A stretch of 64,000 nt of DNA, from assembly GCF_024347335.1 (NCBI RefSeq), contig NZ_AP025463.1, positions 1,612,001 to 1,676,000 of the forward strand, in the 5' to 3' direction. Below, piece after piece: positions 27,378 through 37,540 of the stretch. This DNA is from Vibrio celticus. Lineage in GTDB: Bacteria > Pseudomonadota > Gammaproteobacteria > Enterobacterales > Vibrionaceae. Every line of letters begins with the position of its first letter. Position 1 is the first letter of the stretch. The position numbers and the translations under genes are program-made. The notes below the pieces were generated by a model, which worked only from the letters and a program-made list of their open reading frames with translations, ran no database searches and was not told where the DNA came from.

Positions 27378-28925
27378 CTATTTCGCGTTTTGTGCTTGCA
27401 TCTGCTGAATTAGCTTTTGCATTTTTAGCGTGTTGTAATTGATCTCTGCAGCACTGAAGCCTTGGCCTTGTTGCATTGGGTAATCGTTTAGAGAGCCCAT
27501 GAACTTAATCACTTCTTGAGACATTGGTACGAATAGCCACATGTTATCTACCATCCAACGAGTGTACATGCCAGATTCTTTCGCTGCGGTTTCAAACGGG
27601 TCCATACGTAGGTTTGTAATTGAAGCCCAAGCAGGAGCTTGACGGATAGCCGATTGCATTGTGCCTTCCATCATAGCGAAGCTTGCTTTCCAATCGTTCC
27701 AACGAAGCGCATTGAAGTCACCGTTTGCAGAGAAGTAGAAGATAGTTTCACGGGGTGACTTTTCAGCCTTTCCTTCAAAATATGGCATAAAGTTCGAGCC
27801 ATCTAAGTGAACACGCCAATCTTTATTATTTAGAGAAACACCTTCTTTAAGGTCTTCAACGATAGAGTCATTGCCGGCAGCGGCAGCTAGTGTCGGTAAC
27901 CAGTCTTCTTGGGACATTAGCGCGTTAACCGCAGAGCCAGGTTTGATAACACCTGGCCATTTCACGATTTGTGGAACGCGCATACCGCCTTCGTAAGTTG
28001 TGCCTTTTTCACCGTGGAAAGGAGATGTACCGCCGTCAGGCCATGTGAACTTCTCTGCACCGTTATCGGTAGAAAGGATAACAATAGTGTTGTCTGCGAC
28101 TTCTAAGCGTTCAAGAGTATCAAGCAACGCGCCGACGTTGTCGTCTAATTGAGCCATACCATCAGCGTAGATACCTTGACCAGAAATGCCGCTGTAATGT
28201 TCGTTCAGACGAGTCCAAACGTGCATGCGAGTCGAGTTGTACCAGATAAAGAAAGGCTTATCTTCTTTTACAGATTTCTCCATGAACGTGATAGCCGCTT
28301 CGGTAAAGTCCTCATCGATGTTTTCCATACGAGCACGAGTCAGTGGACCTGTATCTTCGATTTTGCCATCAGAGGTTGCTTTGATAACGCCACGAGGCCC
28401 GTAGTTCTTTCTGAATTCTGGGTCTTTAGGGTAAAAGTAAGTTTCAGGCTCTTCTTCCGCGTTTAAGTGGTAAAGGTTACCAAAGAACTCATCAAAACCA
28501 TGGTTTGTAGGAAGGTGTTTGTCTTGATCGCCTAAGTGATTTTTACCGAATTGTGCGGTCGCGTAACCTTCTTCTTTAAGAGCATCACCAATGGTAGGAG
28601 CCCAGTCAGGAATACCGTGTGCTGAACCTGGCATACCGATAGTAAGTAGGCCGGTACGGAATGGGTGTTGCCCTGTCACGAACGAAGCACGGCCAGCTGT
28701 ACAAGATTGTTGTGCGTACATATCCGTAAAAATAGCACCCTCGTTAGCAATACGGTCGATGTTAGGCGTTTCGTAGCGCATCATTCCACGGTTGTATGCG
28801 CTAGTGTTGTAGTAACCAAGATCATCTGCCCAGATAGCAAGAATGTTCGGTTGGTCTGCAGCAGCGACGCCTTGAGCAACGCTGAGTGCGCTCATTGCTA
28901 ACACGGTTTTGGTTAATTTAGTCAA
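27378..28925 (-). CDS. Secreted arylsulfatase (type I, formylglycine-dependent)
   Basis: It hydrolyses sulfate esters, likely of algal polysaccharide fragments or aromatic sulfates, outside the cytoplasm. The N-terminus is a signal peptide cleaved near AQGVAAA/DQ. The sulfatase motif CTAGR begins at Cys75, the residue converted to formylglycine. Asp34 and Asp35 (WADDLG) and the STDNGAEKF motif supply metal ligands. The 515-residue length is normal for the family. No sulfatase-maturing enzyme is encoded in the window, so activation must come from elsewhere. AAAGGA precedes the ATG. The gene is monocistronic. Confidence 0.9.
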   Translation of the reverse strand: MTKLTKTVLAMSALSVAQGVAAADQPNILAIWADDLGYYNTSAYNRGMMRYETPNIDRIANEGAIFTDMYAQQSCTAGRASFVTGQHPFRTGLLTIGMPGSAHGIPDWAPTIGDALKEEGYATAQFGKNHLGDQDKHLPTNHGFDEFFGNLYHLNAEEEPETYFYPKDPEFRKNYGPRGVIKATSDGKIEDTGPLTRARMENIDEDFTEAAITFMEKSVKEDKPFFIWYNSTRMHVWTRLNEHYSGISGQGIYADGMAQLDDNVGALLDTLERLEVADNTIVILSTDNGAEKFTWPDGGTSPFHGEKGTTYEGGMRVPQIVKWPGVIKPGSAVNALMSQEDWLPTLAAAAGNDSIVEDLKEGVSLNNKDWRVHLDGSNFMPYFEGKAEKSPRETIFYFSANGDFNALRWNDWKASFAMMEGTMQSAIRQAPAWASITNLRMDPFETAAKESGMYTRWMVDNMWLFVPMSQEVIKFMGSLNDYPMQQGQGFSAAEINYNTLKMQKLIQQMQAQNAK

Positions 28926-29284
28926 GGTAATGTCCTTTCTTTAGTTTCTATTTGTTTAGAAAGAAAATACCAATTTTGTATTAACTCAGAGGACTACTGG
29001 GTATGAATTCTAGTTACTTAGAGGAATAGTGGAGCCGTGATCAGGGCTAGTGTTTTACTCAAAATCAGAGACCTGCCCCAGAGTTTATTTCTTGATTAAG
29101 TGAGCCTTATTCATTTTCGTCCCATTTCGAAAACCAAATTCGCCGTTGACAAAGTTTGATAATCAAACTAAATTCCAACCAACTGCTTTGGTTATCAAAT
29201 TACTTGAAAGTCAAAGGGAATTTGTAAGCACCATTTCCTAATGACAGACAGCCCTAACCACAAACACCAGCTAAGGACGCCATT
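28926..29284. other. Divergent promoter region between arylsulfatase and dmeF
   Basis: The 359-bp AT-rich region has no gene. It carries the dmeF promoter/operator (29146-29174). The sulfatase promoter must also lie here but was not pinpointed. Confidence 0.5.
29146..29174 (+). promoter_or_regulatory. dmeF-marR promoter with a perfect palindromic operator
   Basis: TTGACA at 29146-29151 and TAAATT at 29169-29174 are spaced by 17 bp. The spacer contains AGTTTGAT-A-ATCAAACT (29153-29169), a perfect 8+8 inverted repeat placed where a bound repressor would block RNA polymerase. The MarR regulator at the end of this transcription unit is the natural candidate. Confidence 0.65.
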
Positions 29285-30274
29285 TTGAGTTTTCCAACAC
29301 GTCACCAACACAACTTTTCTTCACATAACAGCCAAGGTGAAAAGCGTACTTTCTACGTTCTCTTGTTAACTATCATCACCATGGTTGTCGAGATCGTTGC
29401 CGGTACTATTTACGGCTCTATGGCGTTACTTGCTGATGGTTGGCACATGGGGACGCATGCTGCGGCATTTGGCATCACCTTATTTGCATACCGATATGCG
29501 AAGAAACATGCCGAGAGCGAACGTTTCTCTTTCGGTACCGGTAAAGTCAGCGTGTTAGGGGGCTACACCAGCGCGATTGCATTGGGGATTGTGGCATTGT
29601 TGATGCTGGTGGAATCGGTGCATCGTTTGTTTAACCCACAAGCGATTCAGTTCAATGAAGCGATCATCGTTGCTTGTATTGGTTTAACTGTGAACGTGGT
29701 GAGTATGTTTTTACTTGGCGATCACCATCATGATCACGGACACGGCCACAGTCATAGTAAGAATCACGGTCATTCACATAGTCATGATCATGATAGCGAC
29801 CATGGTCACAAACATGGCGAGCATCACGGACACCATCATGATCACAACCTACGCGCAGCCTACATGCATGTGTTGGCGGATACTTTGACGTCTCTGCTTG
29901 CGATTGTTGCGCTGCTATTTGGTAAGTTTTACGGTTGGAACTGGTTAGATGCAGCAATGGGAATGGTTGGCGCATTCGTGATTGCCAAGTGGACGATGAA
30001 CCTTATGAAACAAACCAGCCCAATCCTGCTGGATGAGAATATCGACCAAGATTATCGTGACTCAGTGACCGAAACCTTAACGCCTTATGCGTCGGTAACC
30101 GATTTCCATATGTGGAAGGTGAGTGGACATCACTATTCAGCAGCGATTACTCTTGAATCAAACAGTGACAAAACCGTCTCTGAATATAAACAAATGCTCG
30201 CCAAGTTTGATAAGATTAATCATCTTACTCTTGAAGTGCATTCAAACGACCATGCGAAATATAGAACAGCTTAA
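29285..30274 (+). CDS. dmeF: Cation diffusion facilitator, Co/Ni efflux (DmeF type)
   Basis: Inner-membrane antiporter exporting divalent metals such as Co2+ or Ni2+. Six membrane helices are expected. Metal-site residues are visible in LADGWHMGTHA (helix 2) and MHVLADTLTS (helix 5). Between helices 4 and 5 is a very His-rich cytoplasmic loop, residues 146-187, with about 21 histidines. The C-terminal domain carries the CDF DFHMWKVSGHHY region. The start is TTG at 29285 with GGAC upstream. The 3' end overlaps the marR start by 23 bases, so the pair is co-translated. Confidence 0.88.
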   Translation: MSFPTRHQHNFSSHNSQGEKRTFYVLLLTIITMVVEIVAGTIYGSMALLADGWHMGTHAAAFGITLFAYRYAKKHAESERFSFGTGKVSVLGGYTSAIALGIVALLMLVESVHRLFNPQAIQFNEAIIVACIGLTVNVVSMFLLGDHHHDHGHGHSHSKNHGHSHSHDHDSDHGHKHGEHHGHHHDHNLRAAYMHVLADTLTSLLAIVALLFGKFYGWNWLDAAMGMVGAFVIAKWTMNLMKQTSPILLDENIDQDYRDSVTETLTPYASVTDFHMWKVSGHHYSAAITLESNSDKTVSEYKQMLAKFDKINHLTLEVHSNDHAKYRTA

Positions 30275-30668
30275 CCAAATACTGACTGAGTTCTACGATA
30301 AAATGTCTTCGTGGGAGCAGTCTGTTGTCAAAGAGACAGGTTATTCCCTTGCTCAAGTTCACACCATTGAAGTGCTTGGTATGCATGGCGCGTTAAGAAT
30401 GAAAGAGCTCGCTGAAAAGCTTGGTATCACCACGGGTACGCTTACCGTTCAAATCGAAAAGTTGGTTAAAGCTGAATTGATTGAGCGCCATGAACACCCA
30501 ACAGATCGTCGTGCGATTGTGGTTGCTTTGACTGATGAAGGGCAGAAGATACACGTTCACCACAACCAGCTTCACTTGAATTTGGTTAATGGACTAACAC
30601 AAGACATCGAAGAAGATGAGAAAGCGGTGTTATTGAAGTGCCTAACCAAGATGGTGAAAGCGTTTTAG
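30252..30668 (+). CDS. MarR-family transcriptional regulator
   Basis: The gene encodes 138 residues with a MarR winged helix (ALRMKELAEKLGITTGTLTVQ; HPTDRRAIVVALTDEG). I chose ATG 30252, inside the end of dmeF; a longer open frame from 30123 merely shadows dmeF. Its position as the second gene behind a palindromic promoter suggests it is a metal- or stress-responsive repressor of its own operon. The ligand cannot be read from the sequence. Confidence 0.88.
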   Translation: MRNIEQLNQILTEFYDKMSSWEQSVVKETGYSLAQVHTIEVLGMHGALRMKELAEKLGITTGTLTVQIEKLVKAELIERHEHPTDRRAIVVALTDEGQKIHVHHNQLHLNLVNGLTQDIEEDEKAVLLKCLTKMVKAF

Positions 30669-30727
30669 TCAGCCTTAAGTTCGCACTCTAACTTATTAGC
30701 TGCAAAGCGATTGATTAATAAATCCAA

Positions 30728-30766
30728 AAATGGACCTGACTCTAATTGAGTAGGTCCATTTTTTTC
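30728..30766 (+). terminator. Rho-independent terminator of dmeF-marR
   Basis: AAATGGACCT ... AGGTCCATTT with a short inner stem, followed by a run of T. Confidence 0.8.
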
Positions 30767-31233
30767 GCCGTTTACGCTCGACAGTACAATCACTCATCGA
30801 TGGGTTCACTGTTTAAAAAATGAGTCAAAATCTCCAATATTGGTCTTCGTTCTTGCTCCTCTGATGAGCCAAAAAAGTGTCATTTCTAACCCTAAGGTCA
30901 ATAAATATCCAAAGTGTTTTAATTCAAAGCCTTACATAGCAAGGTGTTCAAGCCTTTACGCTCCGTCAAATAGCTGTCTCTCACTTTTATCATTCAACTA
31001 ATGTACATGTATTCAATTTGTGTTATTGATGCTTTTATCTTTAGTGAAAAGATTCATTCTCTGTTTGAATACCATTGAGAATGTCACTGCTGGTGGGCTG
31101 AACAGTCGCTAGATTTAGTGCTCATTACTGATACAAAAACCATAACAATAACCAAGTTGCACGAGTTGTATTCCATGCTTCGATGCGATCAATTAGATAC
31201 TCATAGTTAATTTAGTAAAGACGAGCCACGTAT
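30767..31233. other. Non-coding upstream region of the chemoreceptor gene
   Basis: 467 bp of AT-rich sequence with no gene recognised. The chemoreceptor promoter should be here, but no consensus was identified with confidence. Confidence 0.4.
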
Positions 31234-33009
31234 ATGAATATAAAGAAAAAGCTCTATTCGTTGGGGATGTTCTCCATCTTCGGCATGATTTCATTGTTGT
31301 TTACCACATCGCAATTTGCAGACACCACAGCTCAAATGAGCGAAGCCAAACAAATCACCAAAGAACTTGAAGTGCGACTACTTAATCTTCGCCGTAACGA
31401 GAAAGATTTCTTGCTGCGTAGTGATATGAAATACCTCGACAAGTTTGACGTAAACTACAACAAATTCTTAGCGTCTGAATCTGAGCTCAATGCGGTGCTC
31501 AGTGATTTAGGTTTAGCCAACAGCACACACCTACGTGAAGATATCGAAACCTACCACACAAGCTTTGTTAACTTAGTAAAAGCGAGTGAAGTGTATGGAT
31601 TAGCACGTGACAAAGGCTTGCTAGGCGAGTTTCATGCTTTGCTCGATAACATCAGCGCGACAGCCAGTGCTGAACAAAAAATCGAGCTTTACCTGTTCAA
31701 TGACTTAATTGAAAAGGGTGAGTTCGATCCGAGTGTTCTTTCTATTACTTCTAGTGCTGGAAGCTCAACTGCTTTGATAGATGCTGCGCGTCAAGTGGTT
31801 GAACAGAAGCGAGTGATTGGCTTGAAGCACAACGAAGGTCTGCTTGGGCAAGCTCGCTCGGGTTCTCATGCTATTGAAACTCAATTTAAAGAGTTCTCAG
31901 CGGTATTAGACCAAGAAACCCAAGAAGAGATGGACAAGCTATCGCTGATCAACAACATCCTTTGCGTCACGCTACTCGTGTCGATCATTCTGTTCAGTTG
32001 GTTAATTGTCCGTTCTATTATCGGCAAGATTGAGTCACTGCTTTCGGTGATTCGCAACATCGTTGATTCTAACGACGTGTCTATTCGTTCGCACCTTGAT
32101 GGCAAAGACGAACTCAGCACTTTAGGCCAATACTTCAACCAATTGCTTGATCAGTTGGAAGGCTTAATCGCGGCATCTCAATCTAAGTCACTGCAACTGA
32201 CACAAAGCACGTCGAACATGCATGACGAGCTAGAGTCAGTCATCAAACAGTTTGAAGTTCAAGCAAATCACACCTCTACAATGACATCGTCAGTGCAAGA
32301 GATGGTACTCACAATAGGTGAAATCTCAGAAAGCACGTCAGTTGCGGCTGAAGGTGTTCATCAAGCAAAAGTGAATGCCGATAAAGGCCGTGAAGTGGTG
32401 GTTGAAACCATCAGCAACATTACTCAGTTGTCTGAACGCCTTTCTAGCAGCCAAGATTCGATCAGCTCATTGAACCATCATGTTGATCAAATCGGCGATG
32501 CAGTAAACATCATCCAAGGCATTGCAGAACAAACTAACCTATTGGCATTGAACGCAGCGATTGAAGCAGCACGTGCGGGTGAACAAGGCCGTGGCTTCGC
32601 GGTAGTTGCCGATGAAGTACGTGCTCTTGCAAGCAGAACGCATCAATCGACCACAGAAATAACCTCAGTGGTGAGTGCGATTCAAAGCCAGATGCAGGCG
32701 TCGATGACAGAGATTGGTGAGTGTAATCAACAAGGCCAACTAACGCTTAAAGATTCAGAAGAGCTCGATGCAAGCTTGCAACTTATCTTGAGCGATATGG
32801 AAAGCATTCAAGGTAATTCAGAACGTATTGCCTCAGCGATTGAAGAGCAGGGTGCAGTAATGGCGCAAGTGAGCGACTCAATCAATGAGCTGAACACTAT
32901 ATCGAACGACAATAACGCTTCGGCGCAGCATTGTTTAGTTGAAGTGGACAAGGTAGCAGAACAAGCGAACGACATGGACCAAGCGGTCGCGCAGTTCAAG
33001 ACTTCGTAA
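31234..33009 (+). CDS. Methyl-accepting chemotaxis protein with HBM-type sensor
   Basis: A 591-residue inner-membrane chemoreceptor. The first membrane helix is at about residues 8-25. A ~210-residue periplasmic helical bundle follows, with RRNEKDFLLR and two GLLG motifs typical of helical bimodular (HBM) sensors. The second membrane helix is at ~239-263, then a HAMP linker, then the cytoplasmic signalling hairpin with QTNLLALNAAIEAARAGEQG and ADEVRALA that contacts CheA/CheW. HBM sensors often detect organic acids; the ligand here is unknown. Gln/Glu methylation sites are likely in the flanking helices. Monocistronic, with its own terminator. Confidence 0.93.
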   Translation: MNIKKKLYSLGMFSIFGMISLLFTTSQFADTTAQMSEAKQITKELEVRLLNLRRNEKDFLLRSDMKYLDKFDVNYNKFLASESELNAVLSDLGLANSTHLREDIETYHTSFVNLVKASEVYGLARDKGLLGEFHALLDNISATASAEQKIELYLFNDLIEKGEFDPSVLSITSSAGSSTALIDAARQVVEQKRVIGLKHNEGLLGQARSGSHAIETQFKEFSAVLDQETQEEMDKLSLINNILCVTLLVSIILFSWLIVRSIIGKIESLLSVIRNIVDSNDVSIRSHLDGKDELSTLGQYFNQLLDQLEGLIAASQSKSLQLTQSTSNMHDELESVIKQFEVQANHTSTMTSSVQEMVLTIGEISESTSVAAEGVHQAKVNADKGREVVVETISNITQLSERLSSSQDSISSLNHHVDQIGDAVNIIQGIAEQTNLLALNAAIEAARAGEQGRGFAVVADEVRALASRTHQSTTEITSVVSAIQSQMQASMTEIGECNQQGQLTLKDSEELDASLQLILSDMESIQGNSERIASAIEEQGAVMAQVSDSINELNTISNDNNASAQHCLVEVDKVAEQANDMDQAVAQFKTS

Positions 33010-33031
33010 ACATTCAGAAGAAACTAAACCA

Positions 33032-33058
33032 AAGGCGTGGATCATCTGCGCCTTTTTT
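33032..33058 (+). terminator. Terminator after the chemoreceptor gene
   Basis: AAGGCG ... GCGCCTT followed by T6. Confidence 0.65.
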
Positions 33059-33096
33059 GTGCCTGAAATTCACATAGATAAAAGACAAGAATAAAA

Positions 33097-33129
33097 AACG
33101 GCCCGATCTGGGGGAAGATCTGGGCCGTT
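33097..33129 (-). terminator. Terminator hairpin for the small leftward gene
   Basis: AACGGCCC and GGGCCGTT pair with an inner GATCT/AGATC extension. Downstream on the minus strand is a T-rich run (A-run on the plus strand), so it mainly serves the gene at 33152. Confidence 0.7.
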
Positions 33130-33151
33130 ATATTACGTATTAAAGGGGGTA

Positions 33152-33391
33152 TTACTTATTTCGGCCTTCCAGCACATCCAATGCCAGTTCAACCGCTTTA
33201 TCAATATTGTCGCATCCCGCTAACTTACCTGAGCTGATAGGACCAAGCACATTAGCGTATAACGAGAGCTGCTTGTTAAATGGCAGGCTCAACTGCTCAT
33301 ATAAACGCTGGCGAATCTCGGCATGTTGCTCAGGAGCGTGAGCAGCAAGGCTTTTCAAAGTGTCATAAACAAGAGTGGTGGTAGTGTTCAT
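33152..33391 (-). CDS. Small conserved-looking protein of unknown function
   Basis: The gene encodes 79 residues from ATG 33391 with GAGACG upstream; a start at 33406 adds five residues. The protein is soluble and mostly helical (LVYDTLKSLAAHAPEQHAE, NIDKAVELALDVLEGRNK), with no metal or catalytic motif visible. It has its own terminator and is transcribed away from the DHH gene. I do not recognise a characterised family. Confidence 0.6.
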   Translation of the reverse strand: MNTTTTLVYDTLKSLAAHAPEQHAEIRQRLYEQLSLPFNKQLSLYANVLGPISSGKLAGCDNIDKAVELALDVLEGRNK

Positions 33392-33630
33392 TCGTCTCTT
33401 TATCATTAAGTGGGAGGCGCTTATTTTATAATCTTTTCAGGTTCGTTTACTGTGATATAAATCATACAATATTATCAATGTGTTTATCTTTTGAGTCTAA
33501 TGAGAATAAGGCATTCCAAAATAGACTTAAGTATCTGTGAAATATAACTAAAATAATGACAGACTATCGAACACACGAACGAATTGGCGCGTTTTTGGCA
33601 AACGGTTAAATCTATAGGAAGAGGAACAAC

Positions 33631-34629
33631 ATGCACTACGACGTATTCAACGGAGACGCAGATGGCATAATCGCGTTGTTACAGCTGCGATTAAGTGATC
33701 CACGGGAGAGCGTGCTCATTACAGGTGTAAAGCGTGATATTAAGTTGGTCTCTCAAGTTGTTACTCAAATTATGGAGCTGGGTAAGCAAGGTGACATTTC
33801 TTCCGTTACCGTTTTAGATGTGTCGATGGAGAAAAACCTGTCTGCATTACACTCACTGCTAGACGCCAACATCAAGGTATTTTATTGCGATCACCACCGT
33901 ACAGGGGATGTCCCAACTTCTGAGCATTTAGATACTCTGATTGATACTGCGCCAGAGAGCTGCACGAGCTTGCTGATAAACCAGAAGCTGAATGGTGCGC
34001 ATCTGGCTTGGACAATCGCGGCTGCCTTTGGCGATAATCTAAAAACCGTGGCCGTGCGGCTAGCGGATGAAAATGGATTCGATCCATCTCAAACAGAGTT
34101 TTTAGAAGAGCTAGGTACCTTGGTTAACTACAACGGTTACGGTTCGTCACTAAGCGATTTGCATTTCACGCCAATTGAGCTCTACCAAACCCTTTATCAA
34201 TACCCGAATCCGTTTGATCTTTTGGATGATAAAGACTCGGTGTTTTATCGACTACGAGATGCTTATCAAAATGATCGCCAGCAGTTATCAAACCTTGCTC
34301 CTATTTATGAAAGTGAAGTCGCACGTGTGTTTGAACTGCCAGGTGAGACGTGGGCAAGGCGCATCAGTGGCGTATTTGGTAATGAAATCGTTAATCAAGA
34401 TCCAAACCGAGCGCAAGCAGTATTAACGAAAAACCAAGACGGCGAGTCTTACACGGTGAGCTTACGGGCGCCATTATCAAACAGAACGGGTGCAGACGAA
34501 ATTTGCTCAAGCTTTGAAACGGGTGGAGGAAGAAAAGCAGCGGCTGGTATTAATCAACTTAATGAACTTGATAAGGTGAATTTTATTTCACTATTGGATG
34601 CATATTATTCATCTGGTGCCGAGGGTTAA
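33631..34629 (+). CDS. DHH-family phosphoesterase
   Basis: The 332-residue protein has the DHH metal-binding motifs NGDADG (residues 7-12), VLDVS (62-66) and CDHH (86-89), and a C-terminal DHHA1-like GGGRKAAAG glycine cluster. Family members are Mn2+-dependent nanoRNases, exonucleases or cyclic dinucleotide phosphodiesterases (RecJ/NrnA group). Which substrate applies cannot be told here. GGAAGAGG precedes the ATG. It stands alone, with no operon partner. Confidence 0.85.
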   Translation: MHYDVFNGDADGIIALLQLRLSDPRESVLITGVKRDIKLVSQVVTQIMELGKQGDISSVTVLDVSMEKNLSALHSLLDANIKVFYCDHHRTGDVPTSEHLDTLIDTAPESCTSLLINQKLNGAHLAWTIAAAFGDNLKTVAVRLADENGFDPSQTEFLEELGTLVNYNGYGSSLSDLHFTPIELYQTLYQYPNPFDLLDDKDSVFYRLRDAYQNDRQQLSNLAPIYESEVARVFELPGETWARRISGVFGNEIVNQDPNRAQAVLTKNQDGESYTVSLRAPLSNRTGADEICSSFETGGGRKAAAGINQLNELDKVNFISLLDAYYSSGAEG

Positions 34630-35116
34630 CTGAAAGATTCCTGAGGTATACATCCAAAATTCCACAAATTCTTGCTCCTATATTCCGTTATACGTGTGCA
34701 TTGCTAGCACATGTATTATGGCTATATCCAGGCTATTTTAGTGATATCACTCGCAATGGCATCTGGTCTGAGGTCAGTAATTACGGCGTGTTTGGGGTGA
34801 TTTTTGCCTATTTAAAGTTCATTTTTTCCTGTCGGTGATTTTTTATATTTTTGGTTAATTATCTTAGTGAATTAAGTTTGATTAAACATTTGTATGGTCA
34901 ATGCATTCGACCGAAAATAACAGTTTTTAGCATTTCAATTTGAATGAAAAGTCAAAGTCATATTGATTCTGATATTCAATCTATGACTTAAAATCACAAG
35001 TTAAATCAAAGGTCATCTTTTCCTATAAATTCCATTACTTCTCTATAAATATTCATGATTACAATGAATTGGTTCGGTTGTGATTGGCACAGCTGTTAAG
35101 TAAGGAAGTGGGACTA
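34630..35116. other. Non-coding upstream region of the chitinase gene
   Basis: 487 bp, very AT-rich near the chitinase. An imperfect palindrome TACGTGTGC...GCACATGTA at 34691-34715 may be a regulatory site or part of a terminator for the DHH gene. Nothing else was recognised. Confidence 0.4.
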
Positions 35117-37306
35117 ATGTTGAAACGTAAAGCTCTACAACTAGCAGTATCGGTCGGCATGGCGGCTATGTCTGGCGCTGTTTATGCGAATGGTTCAGAT
35201 ATGACGAATCCAGACTCTGGCGTCGTGGTTGGCTATTGGCATAACTGGTGTGACGGTGGCGGCTACCAAGGTGGTAATGCGCCATGTGTGACGCTGGATG
35301 AAGTGAATCCAATGTACAACATCGTGAATGTGTCATTCATGAAGGTTTACGATGTGGCTGATGGTCGAATCCCAACTTTTAAACTGGACCCTACCATTGG
35401 GCTTTCAGAAGAACAATTTATTGACCAAATCTCGGAGCTCAATAAGCAAGGTCGCTCTGTACTGTTGGCTTTGGGTGGTGCTGATGCACACGTAGAGCTA
35501 GAAACCGGTGATGAAAGAGCCTTTGCTGATGAGATTATCCGTCTTACCGAGCGTTACGGTTTCGATGGTCTAGATATCGACCTTGAACAAGCAGCCGTAA
35601 CCGCAGCAAACAACCAAACCGTGATTCCAGATGCACTTAAGCTAGTGAAAGATCACTACCGCGCAGAAGGTAAAAACTTCCTTATTACTATGGCGCCTGA
35701 GTTCCCGTATCTAACGACAGGCGGTAAGTACGTTCCTTATATCGATAATCTAGAAGGCTACTACGACTGGATTAACCCACAATTTTACAACCAAGGTGGC
35801 GATGGTATTTGGGTTGAAGGCGTGGGTTGGATTGCTCAAAACAACGATGCGTTAAAAGAAGAGTTTATCTACTACATTTCTGATTCTCTTATCAACGGAA
35901 CGCGTGGCTTCCACAAAATCCCACATGACAAGCTCGTGTTTGGTATTCCTTCAAGTATCGATGCCGCAGCGACAGGTTTTGTGCAAAAGCCACAAGATTT
36001 ATACGACGCATTTGATAGCCTAACGGCGCAAGGCCAACCGCTACGTGGTGTGATGACTTGGTCTATCAACTGGGACATGGGCACTAACAAAAACGGTCAA
36101 CAATACAACGAGCAGTTTATTAAAGACTACGGCCCGTTTGTACACGGTCAAGTAACGCCACCACCAGTCGAGGGTGAGCCCGTTCTTAAAGGTGTCGAAA
36201 ATACCCGTGTTCTCCACGGAACAACATTTGATCCTATGGATGGCGTAACGGCAACAGACAAAGAAGACGGCGATCTAACGTCATCAATCGATGTTGAAGG
36301 TTACGTTGAAACCAGTGTTATTGGCACTTACGTTCTAACTTACCGAGTGAAAGACAGCGATAACAACGAAACTACTAAAGCGAGAACGGTAGAGGTTTAC
36401 AGCCAGAAGCCGGTATTTAATGGTGTGTCTGACACGACTGTTTTGTTGGGAACTGCGTTTGATGCTATGGCAGGCGTGACGGCGAATGATGCTGAAGATG
36501 GCGACCTGACAAGCACTATCACACACACTGGCAGTGTCGATGTAAATGAAATCGGCAACTACACACTTGTGTATAGCGTAAGAGACAGCGCAAACCAAAC
36601 TGTAACCGCTGACCGTAAAGTGTCTGTGACTGATGGTTCTAACTGTGCTGCCCCATGGGATGCCGACACCGTTTATGTGGAAGGCGACCAAGTATCTCAT
36701 GACGGTTCAACGTGGGGAGCAGGGTGGTACACTCGCGGTGAAGAACCTGGAACGACAGGTGAGTGGGGCGTTTGGAGAAAAGTTTCAGATTCTTCTTGTG
36801 GTGGTAACCCAGATCCGGGCGATGACTTAGAGCTTGCAGTTTCAGGGCTTCAATCAGAATATGCGCCAGATAACGGTAATGTTCGTTTAGATCTAACACT
36901 GACATCAAATGAAGCGTTAGATGTTACCGCTATGGTGACCAACAGTGCAGGTACTGTGGTTGAGTAAACTAAGGTTAACGTAACGGACAGCCGCGCTATT
37001 ACCATCGATTTATACGATGTAGCGGAAGGGCAATATGGACTTGAAGTGGTCGGCAAAGCGTCTGACGGTGAAATGGTGATGGTAAACGATTCTTTCGCTG
37101 TTAAAGACGGCGGCGGTACAACACCTCCTCCAGGTGATTACCCTCCATATGAAGCGGGTACAAACTACGCAGCGGGTGATATTGTGGTCGGCAGCGATAA
37201 TGGCTTGTACGAATGTAAACCTTGGCCATACACGGCATGGTGTGCAAGCGCGTCTTACGCTCCAGCAGATAGCCAATACTGGCAAGATGCTTGGACAAAG
37301 CTGTAG
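35117..37306 (+). pseudogene. Secreted GH18 chitinase interrupted by an in-frame TAA
   Basis: The start at 35117 has AAGGAAG upstream and begins a clear signal peptide ending AVYA/NG. The GH18 catalytic domain carries the full DGLDIDLE motif (FDGLDIDLEQ). Two DUF5011-type Ig-like repeats follow (each with DKEDGDLTS or DAEDGDLTS), then a CBM5/12-like module (WDADTVYVEGDQVSHDG, GEWGVWRKV) and another domain. Inside that last domain codon 617 is TAA (36965-36967). The same frame then stays open for 113 codons, ending in a further chitin-binding module (YEAGTNYAAGDIVVG, YWQDAWTKL) and TAG at 37306. The truncated secreted enzyme would keep its catalytic domain but lose the last binding module. CAA to TAA is the likely change. 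Confidence 0.85.
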
Positions 37307-37344
37307 TCTGATAGCTCAACGCTAACAATATAAAGTAGACGATC

Positions 37345-37373
37345 AAAGAGAGGCCATTGTGCCTCTCTTTTTT
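37345..37373 (+). terminator. Chitinase terminator
   Basis: AAAGAGAGGC, a six-base loop, GCCTCTCTTT, then T-run. It lies after the distal stop codon, supporting the idea that the full-length chitinase frame is the original gene. Confidence 0.8.
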
Positions 37374-37540
37374 ATGTTTAAACAGTTATGACTTAGAGCT
37401 TTAAAACCCACTTAACATTAAACTCTGCTCTGCTCTGCATATTGCTCTAGATCAAAATAGGAGTGATTATCAATTGTATTACTTGTTAATAAATAGCACT
37501 ATGCGCTCATTGAATTTTCTATATTGTTAATATTTGCATA

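Noticed and set aside
29745..29850. Repetitive CAT/CAC-rich DNA inside dmeF looked like a simple-sequence repeat
   Set aside because: It encodes the expected His-rich metal loop of the transporter in frame, so it is explained by coding.
30123..30251. N-terminal extension of the MarR frame
   Set aside because: It overlaps dmeF in another frame and resembles no MarR N-terminus; the ATG at 30252 fits the family start.
36965..36967. Programmed stop-codon readthrough or selenocysteine in the chitinase
   Set aside because: The codon is TAA, not TGA, with no nearby structure noted; a nonsense mutation is simpler.
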